Of a DNA stretch of 64,000 nucleotides, positions 45,059 to 53,355 are shown piece after piece. This DNA comes from an uncultured Croceitalea sp. (GTDB lineage Bacteria > Bacteroidota > Bacteroidia > Flavobacteriales > Flavobacteriaceae): contig CANNDD010000004.1 of assembly GCA_947503285.1 (NCBI GenBank), forward strand, positions 372,001 to 436,000. The letters are read 5' to 3'. The first letter of the stretch is position 1; every line of letters starts with the position of its first letter. Below the pieces are notes generated by a model. That model saw only the letters and a program-made list of their open reading frames with translations. It did not search any database and was not told the origin of the DNA. The position numbers and the translations under genes were made by a program.

Positions 45059-46292
45059 TATTTCAAAAGCCTATGGCCAACCCAAAAGATTCTATTTCTA
45101 TTTAATTCTCTTTCTAGTCTTTGGTTGTTCAGGGAAAGAAGATGTTATTGATAGTTATATTGGCTTTGACGTTTCAAGAGAAATGTTAGACCAACATTTA
45201 AAAAAACGAATGGGGGAATTGAATATTCCTGGAATGTCCATTGCTATTATAAATGATGGTAAAATAGCTTATAAAAACACCTTCGGATATGAAAATATTT
45301 TGAAAAGGGAACACGTAACCAGTCAAACTATTTTTGAAGGAGCGTCCATTTCAAAATCTGTATTTGCGTTTTTCATAATGACCTTCATCGAGGAGGGAAA
45401 ATTGGATTTAGACAAGCCTTTGTTTGAATACTATCCCCATCCAGACATTGAAGATGATGAGAGATACAAAAAGATAACCGCAAGGATGGTTTTATGCCAT
45501 CGGTCGGGGTTCCCTAACTGGAGGGAAAGTGAAGATGACAAAAAACTTAAAACAAAGTTTGAGCCAAATACAGACTACTTATATTCAGGAGAAGGATTTC
45601 AGTATCTCGCAATGGTATTAATGCACATAGAAAACACTGACCATCAAGGATTGGAGAAGCTTTTTCAAGAGAGAATAGCTAAACCTATAGGACTTGAGCA
45701 TACTGTCTTTATTCAAACACCATATACAAGAAAACACAAAGCAGAGCCATATGACGAAGATGGAAATTGGATAGATTGGCGTAGTGACTATTGGATTCAA
45801 AAAGAAGATGGAAAATTTTACGCCCCCTCATCAATACATTCAGAATCCGTTGATTTTTCCAAATGGATGATAGCCGTTATGCATAAAGAGTTTTTATCGG
45901 AAGAATCGTATAGTGAAATGCTAAAGCCTCATTCAAAAGTTCCTTTTGATGGCGTAAATGTTTCGTATACATTGGGGTTTTTAACACCTCATTTCCCACT
46001 GACCGATATTTATCTACATTCGGGTAATAACGAAGGGTTTACATCTTGGTATGCTTTAGACACCGAAAAAGATTGGGGATTTGTTCTTTTTACCAATTCT
46101 GAATTTGGCGAACAACTCGGACAAGAATTGTTCTTTTATTTGCTGACCGGACCAGATTTATACAAACTTTATACGATTCTGGGAATCATCGTTATGATAG
46201 TACTTTCGGGATTAATATTTGGAATACGATTGGTATTTAGAAAACTAAAAAACGGAAGGCACAACATTCGTAACCGTTTCGCTAGCCCATGA
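45051..46292 (+). CDS. Serine hydrolase lipoprotein of the beta-lactamase/PBP fold
   Basis: A 413-residue lipoprotein (lipobox LVFGC, Cys26). Active-site motifs: SISK (Ser99-Lys102), YSG in DYLYSGEGFQYLAMVLM in place of YxN, and HSG in YLHSGNNEGFTSWYAL. A membrane segment near the C-terminus (TILGIIVMIVLSGLIFGIRL) would anchor it a second time, an unusual combination with the lipid anchor. The last residues (HNIRNRFASP) are encoded by the GCACAAC-containing boundary repeat at 46259 onward. Confidence 0.83.
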   Translation: MNNISKAYGQPKRFYFYLILFLVFGCSGKEDVIDSYIGFDVSREMLDQHLKKRMGELNIPGMSIAIINDGKIAYKNTFGYENILKREHVTSQTIFEGASISKSVFAFFIMTFIEEGKLDLDKPLFEYYPHPDIEDDERYKKITARMVLCHRSGFPNWRESEDDKKLKTKFEPNTDYLYSGEGFQYLAMVLMHIENTDHQGLEKLFQERIAKPIGLEHTVFIQTPYTRKHKAEPYDEDGNWIDWRSDYWIQKEDGKFYAPSSIHSESVDFSKWMIAVMHKEFLSEESYSEMLKPHSKVPFDGVNVSYTLGFLTPHFPLTDIYLHSGNNEGFTSWYALDTEKDWGFVLFTNSEFGEQLGQELFFYLLTGPDLYKLYTILGIIVMIVLSGLIFGIRLVFRKLKNGRHNIRNRFASP

Positions 46293-46308
46293 TTTTCAAA
46301 ATCACGGA
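46259..46308. repeat. Second cassette-boundary repeat
   Basis: GCACAAC at 46259-46265 followed after 17 nt by TAGC and then a palindrome ATGATTTTcAAAATCAc (46289-46305). The same order GCACAAC-N15-TAGC is seen at 42301-42326. In both cases the stop codon of the last cassette gene is just behind TAGC. Confidence 0.45.
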
Positions 46309-46930
46309 TTGCATATAAGCTGTTTTTAAGAGGCCTTTTTCTTGTCGTTCTAGATATGCAGCGACAATTCTCTATACCTTATGAATGTAACCTTCCCTAA
46401 AAATGAAGCCTTCCCTATTTTTCGGGTAAATTGAAAATCCACGAATTGACTATCCCTGTAGCATTCACGGTTTCTTGCCAAACGGATGATTTCAATGAAT
46501 CGTTGAAAAACATATTGAAATTAAAAAACAACAAACGAAACTATAAACTTAAGGGCGTTACGGTTAAATCACTTAATCGAAAGAAATCAGAGATCCATGT
46601 AAAAGGCTTAAAACGATACTTACAGGTATTCGTTGAGTACACCCTGGTACTTTTTCCTTCATTTGCTTGTGTTCCCTTCAAAATAGTTCTGACAATGGCA
46701 TTAACCTCAATTAGGACTCGAAAAAATTGGAATACGAACATTAAAAACGCAAACAAATAAAAATTGATAAGACTTGTCTAGAATAATAACGTTTGGGTCA
46801 AATTACTTTTGCAGGTTATTTGAAACCTATCCCGGAAAACAAGTTTAGATTTTTCTTAGTCACAGTGCAGCAGGTATCCCAGAGAATGGCTAAGTAAAAA
46901 TGCTATTACGCTATAGCCTGCAGAACTCTC
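46293..46930. other. 638-bp region without a convincing gene
   Basis: The left end carries the boundary repeat of the second cassette. The direct repeat CCTTCCCTA occurs twice near 46390 and 46410. A 109-codon frame from a TTG at 46431 exists (MKIHELTIPVAFTVSCQTDD at its start), but composition and late low-complexity residues make a functional gene doubtful. It could be the remnant of a lost gene. Confidence 0.4.
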
Positions 46931-48190
46931 CTACTCTCCCATAGCGGCGGCAACTGCTGCTGAGAGTCTTTTATAGGTACCATTCTCAAGGCGTTCCCTA
47001 ATCGCTGAAAAAGCGTCCAACGTTTCGGTGACATCTTGTAACGTGTGTGTAGCTGTGGGTATCATTCTCAATAAAATCAATCCTTTAGGTATTACCGGAT
47101 AAACCACTATTGAACAGAATATTCCGTAATTTTCACGCAAATCCTTTACCAAGGCCATCGCTTCAGGGATACTTCCATTTAAATAGACCGGGGTCACGCA
47201 ACTTGTAGTCGTACCGATATTAAAACCACGCTCTTTAAGACCGTTCTGCAAGGCATTTACGTTCTCCCAAAGTTTGTTCTTCAACTCTGGCATCGTACGC
47301 AGCATATCCAAACGCTTCAATGCTCCTTTCACGTAAATCATCGGTAATGATTTAGCGAACATTTGCGAACGTAGGTTATACTTTAGAAAATCAATGATTT
47401 CTTTATCGGCAGCCAAAAAAGCACCGATACCTGCCATTGATTTGGCGAACGTGGCAAAATAAACATCAATATCGTCCTGAACGCCCTGTTCCTCCCCTGC
47501 CCCGGCACCTGTTTTACCCAGGGTACCAAAACCATGGGCATCATCTACCAAAAGCCTGAACTTGTATTTTTTCTTTAGGGCAACAATCTCTTTTAAGATA
47601 CCCTGCTCCCCACGCATGCCAAAAACACCTTCTGATATTACGAGAATACCACCTCCTGTTTCTTGTGCTAATTTTGTGGCACGCTCCAAATTCTTTTCAA
47701 GGCTTTCGACATCGTTATGCTTAAAGGTAAAGCGTTTGCCAACGTGCAACCGAACACCATCAATGATACAGGCATGACAGTCGACATCATAGACGATGAT
47801 GTCATCTTTGGCCACCAAGGCATCAATGGCCGACATTATTCCCTGGTACCCAAAATTCAATAAGTAAGAGGATTCCTTGTTCACAAAAGCGGCCAATTCT
47901 TGTTCCAATTGTTCATGGTAATCGGTATGGCCACTCATCATTCTAGCACCCATGGGGTAGGCAGAACCGTGCTCGTATGCGGCGTCACCATCCACTTTCT
48001 TGATTTCAGGTAAATTTGCCAGGCCCAGATAGTCATTGACACTCCATGTGATGACTTCCTTACCCTGAAATTTCATTCTATTTGAAATCGGTCCTTCTAG
48101 TTTTGGGAACACAAAATAACCTTCAGCCTGCGATGCCCATTTCCCTAAAGGTCCCTTATTCTCAATAATCCTATCAAATAAATCTCTCAT
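46931..48190 (-). CDS. Alpha-oxoamine synthase family PLP enzyme, probable serine palmitoyltransferase / cysteate acyltransferase
   Basis: A 419-residue fold-type I PLP enzyme. The PLP Lys is K250 in YFATFAKSMAGIGAF, and the Asp/His pair is in LLVDDAHGFGTLG (residues 214-225). It belongs with KBL, AONS and SPT enzymes that condense an amino acid with an acyl thioester. In Bacteroidota this subgroup includes serine palmitoyltransferase and the cysteate acyltransferase of sulfonolipid (capnine) synthesis. A cysteine-synthase homologue lies next to it, which favours the latter; this is inference. It has its own full-consensus promoter, and a terminator separates it from that neighbour. Confidence 0.8.
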   Translation of the reverse strand: MRDLFDRIIENKGPLGKWASQAEGYFVFPKLEGPISNRMKFQGKEVITWSVNDYLGLANLPEIKKVDGDAAYEHGSAYPMGARMMSGHTDYHEQLEQELAAFVNKESSYLLNFGYQGIMSAIDALVAKDDIIVYDVDCHACIIDGVRLHVGKRFTFKHNDVESLEKNLERATKLAQETGGGILVISEGVFGMRGEQGILKEIVALKKKYKFRLLVDDAHGFGTLGKTGAGAGEEQGVQDDIDVYFATFAKSMAGIGAFLAADKEIIDFLKYNLRSQMFAKSLPMIYVKGALKRLDMLRTMPELKNKLWENVNALQNGLKERGFNIGTTTSCVTPVYLNGSIPEAMALVKDLRENYGIFCSIVVYPVIPKGLILLRMIPTATHTLQDVTETLDAFSAIRERLENGTYKRLSAAVAAAMGE

Positions 48191-48211
48191 CTACCTAAAA
48201 TATTTCAACTG

Positions 48212-48241
48212 CAAAAATATGTATTTTATTGATCCTTGCAA
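48212..48241 (-). promoter_or_regulatory. Full-consensus Bacteroidota promoter (TTG-N19-TATTTTTG)
   Basis: On the minus strand TTG (48241-48239) and TATTTTTG (48219-48212) are separated by exactly 19 nt, the best match to the Bacteroidota -33/-7 consensus in this window. It lies 22 nt before the start of the alpha-oxoamine synthase gene and indicates independent transcription. Confidence 0.65.
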
Positions 48242-48257
48242 TGATATGTTCACAAAC

Positions 48258-48290
48258 AAAAAAGCAACGGACATAAAGCCGTTGCTTTTT
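48258..48290 (-). terminator. Rho-independent terminator
   Basis: AAAAAGCAACGG / CCGTTGCTTTTT (12-bp stem, 8-nt loop) on the minus strand, right behind the cysteine-synthase homologue, ending in T6. It ends that transcript before the alpha-oxoamine synthase promoter. Confidence 0.85.
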
Positions 48291-48310
48291 CAATTAGTTA
48301 TTCTTAATCC

Positions 48311-49351
48311 TTACTTCACGTACTGTATTTCTTTAGGGACTTCCGCATTTTTTGCATCAAAGAAGCCTTGGTTTTCCATCCACTCATCACTGTAGATCTT
48401 ACTCATATATCGCGATCCGTGATCCGGGAATATGACGACCACATTACTATCTTTGGTAAATTCCCCTTCGGTATGGTATTGCATTACTGCCTGCATGGCC
48501 GCCCCACTGGTGTACCCAACGAACATACCCTCGGTATGGGCAATCTTTCTCGCCATATGGGCACTCTCGGCATCAGTAACTTTGATATAGCGGTCGATGG
48601 TGTTGAAATCAGTAGCCTTGGGAATCAAATTTTTACCCAAACCTTCGATGCGATAGGGATAAATTTCATCGTGATCAAACTCACCCGTTTCATGATATTT
48701 CTTTAAAACAGAACCATAGGCGTCTACCGCGAGTACTTTGATATCTGGATTCTGCTCTTTTAGAAAACGAGCTGTTCCTGAAATGGTACCACCAGTACCA
48801 CTACAGGCTATCAAATGGGTGATCTGGCCACCCGTTTGTTCCCATATCTCAGGGCCAGTAGTCTGATAGTGGGCCTCTATATTCAATGCGTTGAAATACT
48901 GGTTGATATAAATGGACCCCGGTGTGTCTTGATGTACCCGCTTGGCTACCTCATAATACGAGCGGGGATCATCTGCACTCACGTGGGCAGGGCATACATA
49001 CACCTCTGCACCCATGGAACGTAACATATCGATCTTATCAGGTGAAGATTTTGAACTTACGGCCAAAATACATTTGTACCCTTTTACCATACTGGCCATC
49101 GCCAAACTAAAGCCCGTATTGCCAGAAGTAGTTTCTATAATGGTACTACCGGCTTTTAAAAGTCCTTTCTTTTCAGCTTGCTCAATAATATAAGTGGCTA
49201 TTCTATCTTTCGCGGAATGACCAGGATTGAAACATTCCAATTTGGCATAAAAATTACCGGCCAAGGGCTCGACTATTTTGTTCAGTTTGATCAACGGTGT
49301 GTTGCCAACTAAATCTAAAATGCTATCGTAGGCTTTGATGGTATTATCCAT
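48311..49351 (-). CDS. Cysteine-synthase-family PLP enzyme, candidate cysteate synthase
   Basis: A 346-residue fold-type II PLP enzyme. The start at 49351 ([20 protein letters not shown]) fits the family and the promoter at 49400. The PLP Lys is K48 in [12 protein letters not shown], the substrate loop TTSGNTG follows, and the phosphate loop is [16 protein letters not shown]. It makes a C-beta substitution on a serine derivative: cysteine synthase, cystathionine beta-synthase or cysteate synthase are possible. The acceptor-binding residues cannot be read with certainty. The adjacent alpha-oxoamine synthase suggests cysteate formation for sulfonolipids (inference). Confidence 0.8.
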   Translation of the reverse strand: MDNTIKAYDSILDLVGNTPLIKLNKIVEPLAGNFYAKLECFNPGHSAKDRIATYIIEQAEKKGLLKAGSTIIETTSGNTGFSLAMASMVKGYKCILAVSSKSSPDKIDMLRSMGAEVYVCPAHVSADDPRSYYEVAKRVHQDTPGSIYINQYFNALNIEAHYQTTGPEIWEQTGGQITHLIACSGTGGTISGTARFLKEQNPDIKVLAVDAYGSVLKKYHETGEFDHDEIYPYRIEGLGKNLIPKATDFNTIDRYIKVTDAESAHMARKIAHTEGMFVGYTSGAAMQAVMQYHTEGEFTKDSNVVVIFPDHGSRYMSKIYSDEWMENQGFFDAKNAEVPKEIQYVK

Positions 49352-49399
49352 AGTATAAGTTAGGTCTTGCAAAATAGTTTGCACTATTGTAAACAAGTG

Positions 49400-49407
49400 C
49401 AAAAATA
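49400..49407 (-). promoter_or_regulatory. Candidate -7 promoter element (TATTTTTG)
   Basis: An exact TAnnTTTG match on the minus strand, 48 nt before the ATG at 49351. It overlaps the alternative upstream start at 49402 and so supports 49351. Confidence 0.5.
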
Positions 49408-49419
49408 ATAATTTTAATT

Positions 49420-51474
49420 TTATGCGATTTTTCCTTCTAAATCAAGGATAAAGGCGTATTCCTTGGCAGTCTCCTTTAAGGCTTCAAAGCGTCCTGAAGC
49501 CCCTCCATGCCCTGCTTCCATATTGGTATCTAAAAACAATTGGTTGTCATCCGTTTTCAACTCCCGCAATTTGGCGACCCATTTAGCAGGCTCCCAATAT
49601 TGCACCTGGGAATCATGTAGCCCTGTGGTCACCAACATATGAGGATACGCTTTTGCTTCGACATTATCGTAAGGCGAATATGATTTCATGTATTCATAGT
49701 AAATGCTATCATTCGGATTGCCCCATTCATCATACTCTCCTGTTGTCAATGGTATGGAATCATCTAACATCGTAGTAACCACATCGACAAAAGGCACCTG
49801 TGCCACTACCCCATTATAAAGTTCTGAAGCCATATTGATTACTGCGCCCATCAGCAAGCCCCCAGCGGATCCCCCCATGGCATACAAATGCTTGGCAGCC
49901 GTATATCCGTTTGCAATCAAATGTTTGGATACGTCGATAAAATCGGTAAAGGTATTTTTCTTCTGCAGTAATTTTCCATTTTCATACCAGGGCCTACCTA
50001 AATATTCCCCACCCCTAATATGGGCTATGGCATACACAAAGCCCCTGTCCAACAAACTCAAACGTACCGTCGAAAAGTACGGGTCAATTGTTGAACCATA
50101 AGATCCATAGGCATATTGCAATAAAGGGGTCTCTCCGTTACGTTCCGTATTTTTATGATACACCAATGATACGGGTATCGCCGTACCGTCCTCTGCCTTT
50201 GCCCATATACGTTCTGAACGGTAATTTTCTTTTCGGAACGTTCCCCCCAATACCTCTTGCTCCTTTAAAATCCGTTTTTCCTTGGTCCGCATATTGAATT
50301 CGACAATAGCGTAAGGCGAAGTCATGGCATTATAGAAATACCGCACGATCTCAGTGTCAAAATCAATATTCGTAGTGGTTCCGGCCACATAGGTCTCACT
50401 TTGAAAAGGAAGGTAATAACTAGCGGTACCATCCCACCTGACCACTTTCATCTTATTGAGGCCCGTTTCACGCTCTGATAATAGGTAATAGTCCTTGAAA
50501 ATATCGATATCCTCTAAAAGCACCTCTTTTCGATGAGTAATAAATTCTTGCCAATTATCATGGGTAGTATGATCCACGGTAGTCCGCATCAACTTGAAAT
50601 TGGTCGCACCATCTTTATTGGTCAATACGTAAAACTTATCTTGATAATGGAAAATCGAGTATTCCAAACCCCGTATTCGCGGCGAGAATAGTTTAAAATC
50701 CCCATCAGGTTCACTTGCGGGTAAAATCTGATATTCTGAGGTCAGGGTGCTTACGGAGCCTATTACAATGTATTCTTTTGACTTGGTTTTATATACGAAG
50801 GTATTGAAAGTGTCATCCTTTTCATGAAATACAAGTTCGTCTTGATCGGTATGAGTGCCCAACACATGTCTATAGATTTTATCGGAACGAAGCGTGACCG
50901 GGTCTTTCTTAGTATAAAAAATCGTCTTATTGTCCGCGGCCCAAACCGAACTGCCTGTTGTATTCTCAATTTTGTCAGGATACAGCTCCCCGGTCCCCAG
51001 ATTTTTAATTTGAATATCGTATTGGCGTCTTGAAACCGTATCCACCCCAAAGGCAGCTAGTGTGTTATCAGGACTTATGGTAGCACCGCGTAAATTAAAA
51101 TAATCATGGCCTTTTGCGAGTTCATTACAGTCAAAGAGCATTTCTTCCTTTGCATCTAAACTACCGTTTTTTCGGGCATAAATGGGATACTCCTTACCCT
51201 TTTCAAATCGTGTAAGGTAAAAATAGCCGTTCATCTTGTAGGGAACCGAAGTGTCATCTTCTTTAATCCGTGACTTCATCTCTTTGAACAGCGATTCTTG
51301 AAAGGTCTTCGTATGCGCCGTGCTTTGCCCATAATACTCATTTTCCGCATTTAGATAATCGATGACCGCCTTATTTTCACGTTGGTTCAACCAGTAATAA
51401 TCATCTATTCTACAATCACCGTGGATTTCGAGTTTTTTGGGTATTTTTTTTGCTTTCGGGGCTTTCAATGCCAT
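49420..51474 (-). CDS. ptrB: Oligopeptidase B (S9 family)
   Basis: A 684-residue serine peptidase from the ATG at 51474; the upstream TTG overlaps the promoter element at 51505. It has an N-terminal beta-propeller (residues about 70-420), then the alpha/beta-hydrolase domain with the nucleophile in [16 protein letters not shown] (near residue 535). The following block [28 protein letters not shown] is diagnostic for oligopeptidase B, and the His is in [13 protein letters not shown]. It cleaves peptides after basic residues, in the cytosol as no signal peptide is present. Confidence 0.93.
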   Translation of the reverse strand: MALKAPKAKKIPKKLEIHGDCRIDDYYWLNQRENKAVIDYLNAENEYYGQSTAHTKTFQESLFKEMKSRIKEDDTSVPYKMNGYFYLTRFEKGKEYPIYARKNGSLDAKEEMLFDCNELAKGHDYFNLRGATISPDNTLAAFGVDTVSRRQYDIQIKNLGTGELYPDKIENTTGSSVWAADNKTIFYTKKDPVTLRSDKIYRHVLGTHTDQDELVFHEKDDTFNTFVYKTKSKEYIVIGSVSTLTSEYQILPASEPDGDFKLFSPRIRGLEYSIFHYQDKFYVLTNKDGATNFKLMRTTVDHTTHDNWQEFITHRKEVLLEDIDIFKDYYLLSERETGLNKMKVVRWDGTASYYLPFQSETYVAGTTTNIDFDTEIVRYFYNAMTSPYAIVEFNMRTKEKRILKEQEVLGGTFRKENYRSERIWAKAEDGTAIPVSLVYHKNTERNGETPLLQYAYGSYGSTIDPYFSTVRLSLLDRGFVYAIAHIRGGEYLGRPWYENGKLLQKKNTFTDFIDVSKHLIANGYTAAKHLYAMGGSAGGLLMGAVINMASELYNGVVAQVPFVDVVTTMLDDSIPLTTGEYDEWGNPNDSIYYEYMKSYSPYDNVEAKAYPHMLVTTGLHDSQVQYWEPAKWVAKLRELKTDDNQLFLDTNMEAGHGGASGRFEALKETAKEYAFILDLEGKIA

Positions 51475-51504
51475 AAGAATACGTTTGTTCTGTTCAATAG
51501 CTGA

Positions 51505-51512
51505 CAAAAATA
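51505..51512 (-). promoter_or_regulatory. Candidate -7 promoter element (TATTTTTG)
   Basis: An exact TAnnTTTG match on the minus strand, 30 nt before the oligopeptidase B ATG at 51474. Confidence 0.5.
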
Positions 51513-51579
51513 AGATAGAAAAGAGATACGGATGGCATCAAGGATGATATTTGATTCTTAGAATCTTGGAACGATTTCC

Positions 51580-51587
51580 TAAATTTG
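51580..51587 (+). promoter_or_regulatory. Candidate -7 promoter element (TAAATTTG)
   Basis: An exact TAnnTTTG match 25 nt before the YbaB-like gene. With the minus-strand element at 51505 it defines the divergent promoter region to oligopeptidase B. Confidence 0.5.
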
Positions 51588-51612
51588 AAAACCAAAACTA
51601 AAAAACACGATT

Positions 51613-51939
51613 ATGTTCGGAGATTTAATGGGTATGATGGGAAAATTGAAGGAGACCCAGGCCAAAGTAGAGGAAACTAAAAAACGGCTAAGTACCGTAA
51701 TCGTTGATGAGAGTTCTTCTGATGCGCTTTTGAAAGTTAGCTTAACGGCGAATCGGGAAATCAAGTCCATTTCAATCGATGATACGCTTTTGGGCGATAA
51801 AGAACAGTTGGAAGATTATCTTATACTTACCTTGAACAAGGCCATTGAAAAAGCTACCGCCGTTAACGAAGCTGAACTGGCCGCAGTTGCCAAAGATGGT
51901 ATGCCCAATATTCCGGGAATGGATTCCCTCTTTAAATAA
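51613..51939 (+). CDS. YbaB/EbfC-family nucleoid-associated protein
   Basis: A 108-residue DNA-binding protein. The first helix ([20 protein letters not shown]) is typical, the central strand region is [19 protein letters not shown], and the C-terminal helix is [20 protein letters not shown], ending IPGMDSLFK. In other bacteria this family forms dimers that coat DNA, often encoded with dnaX and recR; here it is followed by a DUF1508 gene instead. Confidence 0.87.
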   Translation: MFGDLMGMMGKLKETQAKVEETKKRLSTVIVDESSSDALLKVSLTANREIKSISIDDTLLGDKEQLEDYLILTLNKAIEKATAVNEAELAAVAKDGMPNIPGMDSLFK

Positions 51940-51989
51940 GCTGGAAAACATCGTCCATATTTTCTCGTGTTTCTTGTTTTTCGTACCTT

Positions 51990-52325
51990 ATGGAGATGTC
52001 TCAAGAGAAGAAAATAGAAGTACTGAAAGATGATACCGACCACTACCGATTTCAGCTAAAGTCGAATACTGGAAAAACCCTTTTTCAAAGCATCCCTTTT
52101 GACAAAGAAGGCGATATTCAAAAAACCGTAGGGCTGCTCCATCAAGATATTCAAAGACACTTTCGTTTTGAGCGTAAGACCGATTATGCCGGAAAATTTC
52201 AATTTCATTTAAAAAACAACTTTGGGGAAACCATAGGTCAAAGCAACCCCTACACCTCGGAAGCAGGCATGGAAAACGGTATCAAAAACTTAATCAAAAG
52301 TATTACGGAAACTAAATGGCCTTAA
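51990..52325 (+). CDS. DUF1508 (YegP-like) protein
   Basis: A 111-residue soluble protein with two copies of the DUF1508 unit: YRFQLKSNTGKTLFQSIPFD (about residues 15-34) and GKFQFHLKNNFGETIGQSNP (about 65-84). The second fits the pattern F-x-x-K-x-x-x-G-x-x-I-x-x-S well. The family's function is unknown. Its 3' end overlaps the 3' end of the convergent threonine aldolase gene by 14 bp. Confidence 0.8.
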   Translation: MEMSQEKKIEVLKDDTDHYRFQLKSNTGKTLFQSIPFDKEGDIQKTVGLLHQDIQRHFRFERKTDYAGKFQFHLKNNFGETIGQSNPYTSEAGMENGIKNLIKSITETKWP

Positions 52326-53334
52326 GAATTCGTATGGTCTTTTCGTGCATTTCACTGGTATAATCCAAATGGGTGACCATGCGCAACTTTCCTTGGCCCA
52401 TGCCGATAATCGCAATTAGGTTTTCATTGAGTTTTGCGAGAAAATCATCTGTGCTGAGTTGCTTTTCGTCTATCTCGAAAATAATGATGTTGGTCTCGAT
52501 TGGTTCCACTTTCTTAATGAAATCTAGGCTTTCGAGCACTTTTCCCAGTTCTTTTGCCTTACTATGATCTTCTGAAAGACGCTCTACATGATGTTCTAAC
52601 GCATAGATTGCAGCAGCCGCTAAAAATCCCGCTTGTCGCATTCCACCGCCCAGCACCTTTCTAACCCGAAACGCATTATGGATCAATTCTTCATTACCAA
52701 CCAAAACAGACCCTACGGGACAACCTAGACCTTTACTCAAACAGACACTAATCGAATCAAAGCGTTCGCCATATTGCTTTGGCGATTCTTTCTTGGCGAC
52801 CAAGGCATTCCACAATCGGGCACCATCCAAATGATATTTTAAACCGTGCTTTTTACAAACCGTAGCTATTTTCAGAAGTTCCTGAAAATCCCAACAAGCG
52901 CCCCCACCCTTATTCGTCGTGTTTTCGATGCATACCAGTGAAGTCAAGGGGCTATGGTAAAAATCCGTAGGGTTTATTGCCGCTTCCACTTGCTCAGCGG
53001 TCATCATACCGCGATGACCGTCTATCAACTTGCAAGACACCCCGCTATTGAAACTGACCCCGCCCCCCTCATAATTAAAGACATGGGCATATTTATCACA
53101 GATCAATTGTTCCCCAGGTTGTGTGTGTAATTTTATTGCCGTTTGATTCGTCATGGTGCCGCTAGGGAAATAGAGCGCGGCATCCATCCCGAACAGCTCG
53201 GCCACTTTGGTTTCCAATGCATTGACGGTAGGGTCATTTTTGAAGACATCATCCCCTACCTTCGCGTTCATCATAGCATTCAACATGCCTTTGGTAGGTC
53301 GCGTAACCGTATCGCTGATCAGATTTATTTCCAT
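52312..53334 (-). CDS. Low-specificity L-threonine aldolase
   Basis: A 340-residue fold-type I PLP enzyme that splits threonine or allo-threonine into glycine and acetaldehyde. The start at 53334 (MEINLISDTVTRPTKGML) is preceded by AAGGAG with 9-nt spacing, a rare clear Shine-Dalgarno sequence in this window. The PLP Lys is in SVCLSKGLGCPVGSVL, and the Asp/His region is KYHLDGARLWNA. It lies 21 bp downstream of the metalloprotease gene on the same strand, likely one transcript. Confidence 0.9.
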   Translation of the reverse strand: MEINLISDTVTRPTKGMLNAMMNAKVGDDVFKNDPTVNALETKVAELFGMDAALYFPSGTMTNQTAIKLHTQPGEQLICDKYAHVFNYEGGGVSFNSGVSCKLIDGHRGMMTAEQVEAAINPTDFYHSPLTSLVCIENTTNKGGGACWDFQELLKIATVCKKHGLKYHLDGARLWNALVAKKESPKQYGERFDSISVCLSKGLGCPVGSVLVGNEELIHNAFRVRKVLGGGMRQAGFLAAAAIYALEHHVERLSEDHSKAKELGKVLESLDFIKKVEPIETNIIIFEIDEKQLSTDDFLAKLNENLIAIIGMGQGKLRMVTHLDYTSEMHEKTIRILKAI

Positions 53335-53355
53335 CCCGAAAAACTCCTTCAAATC

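Noticed and set aside
43868-46292. Calling the two serine hydrolases beta-lactamase resistance genes
   Set aside because: SxxK and HSG motifs are shared by D,D-peptidases and esterases of the same fold; resistance cannot be read from sequence.
46431-46760. 109-codon frame from a TTG start behind the second module
   Set aside because: The start is weak, the later half is low-complexity, and a reverse frame covers the same stretch. I treat it as chance or a remnant rather than a gene.
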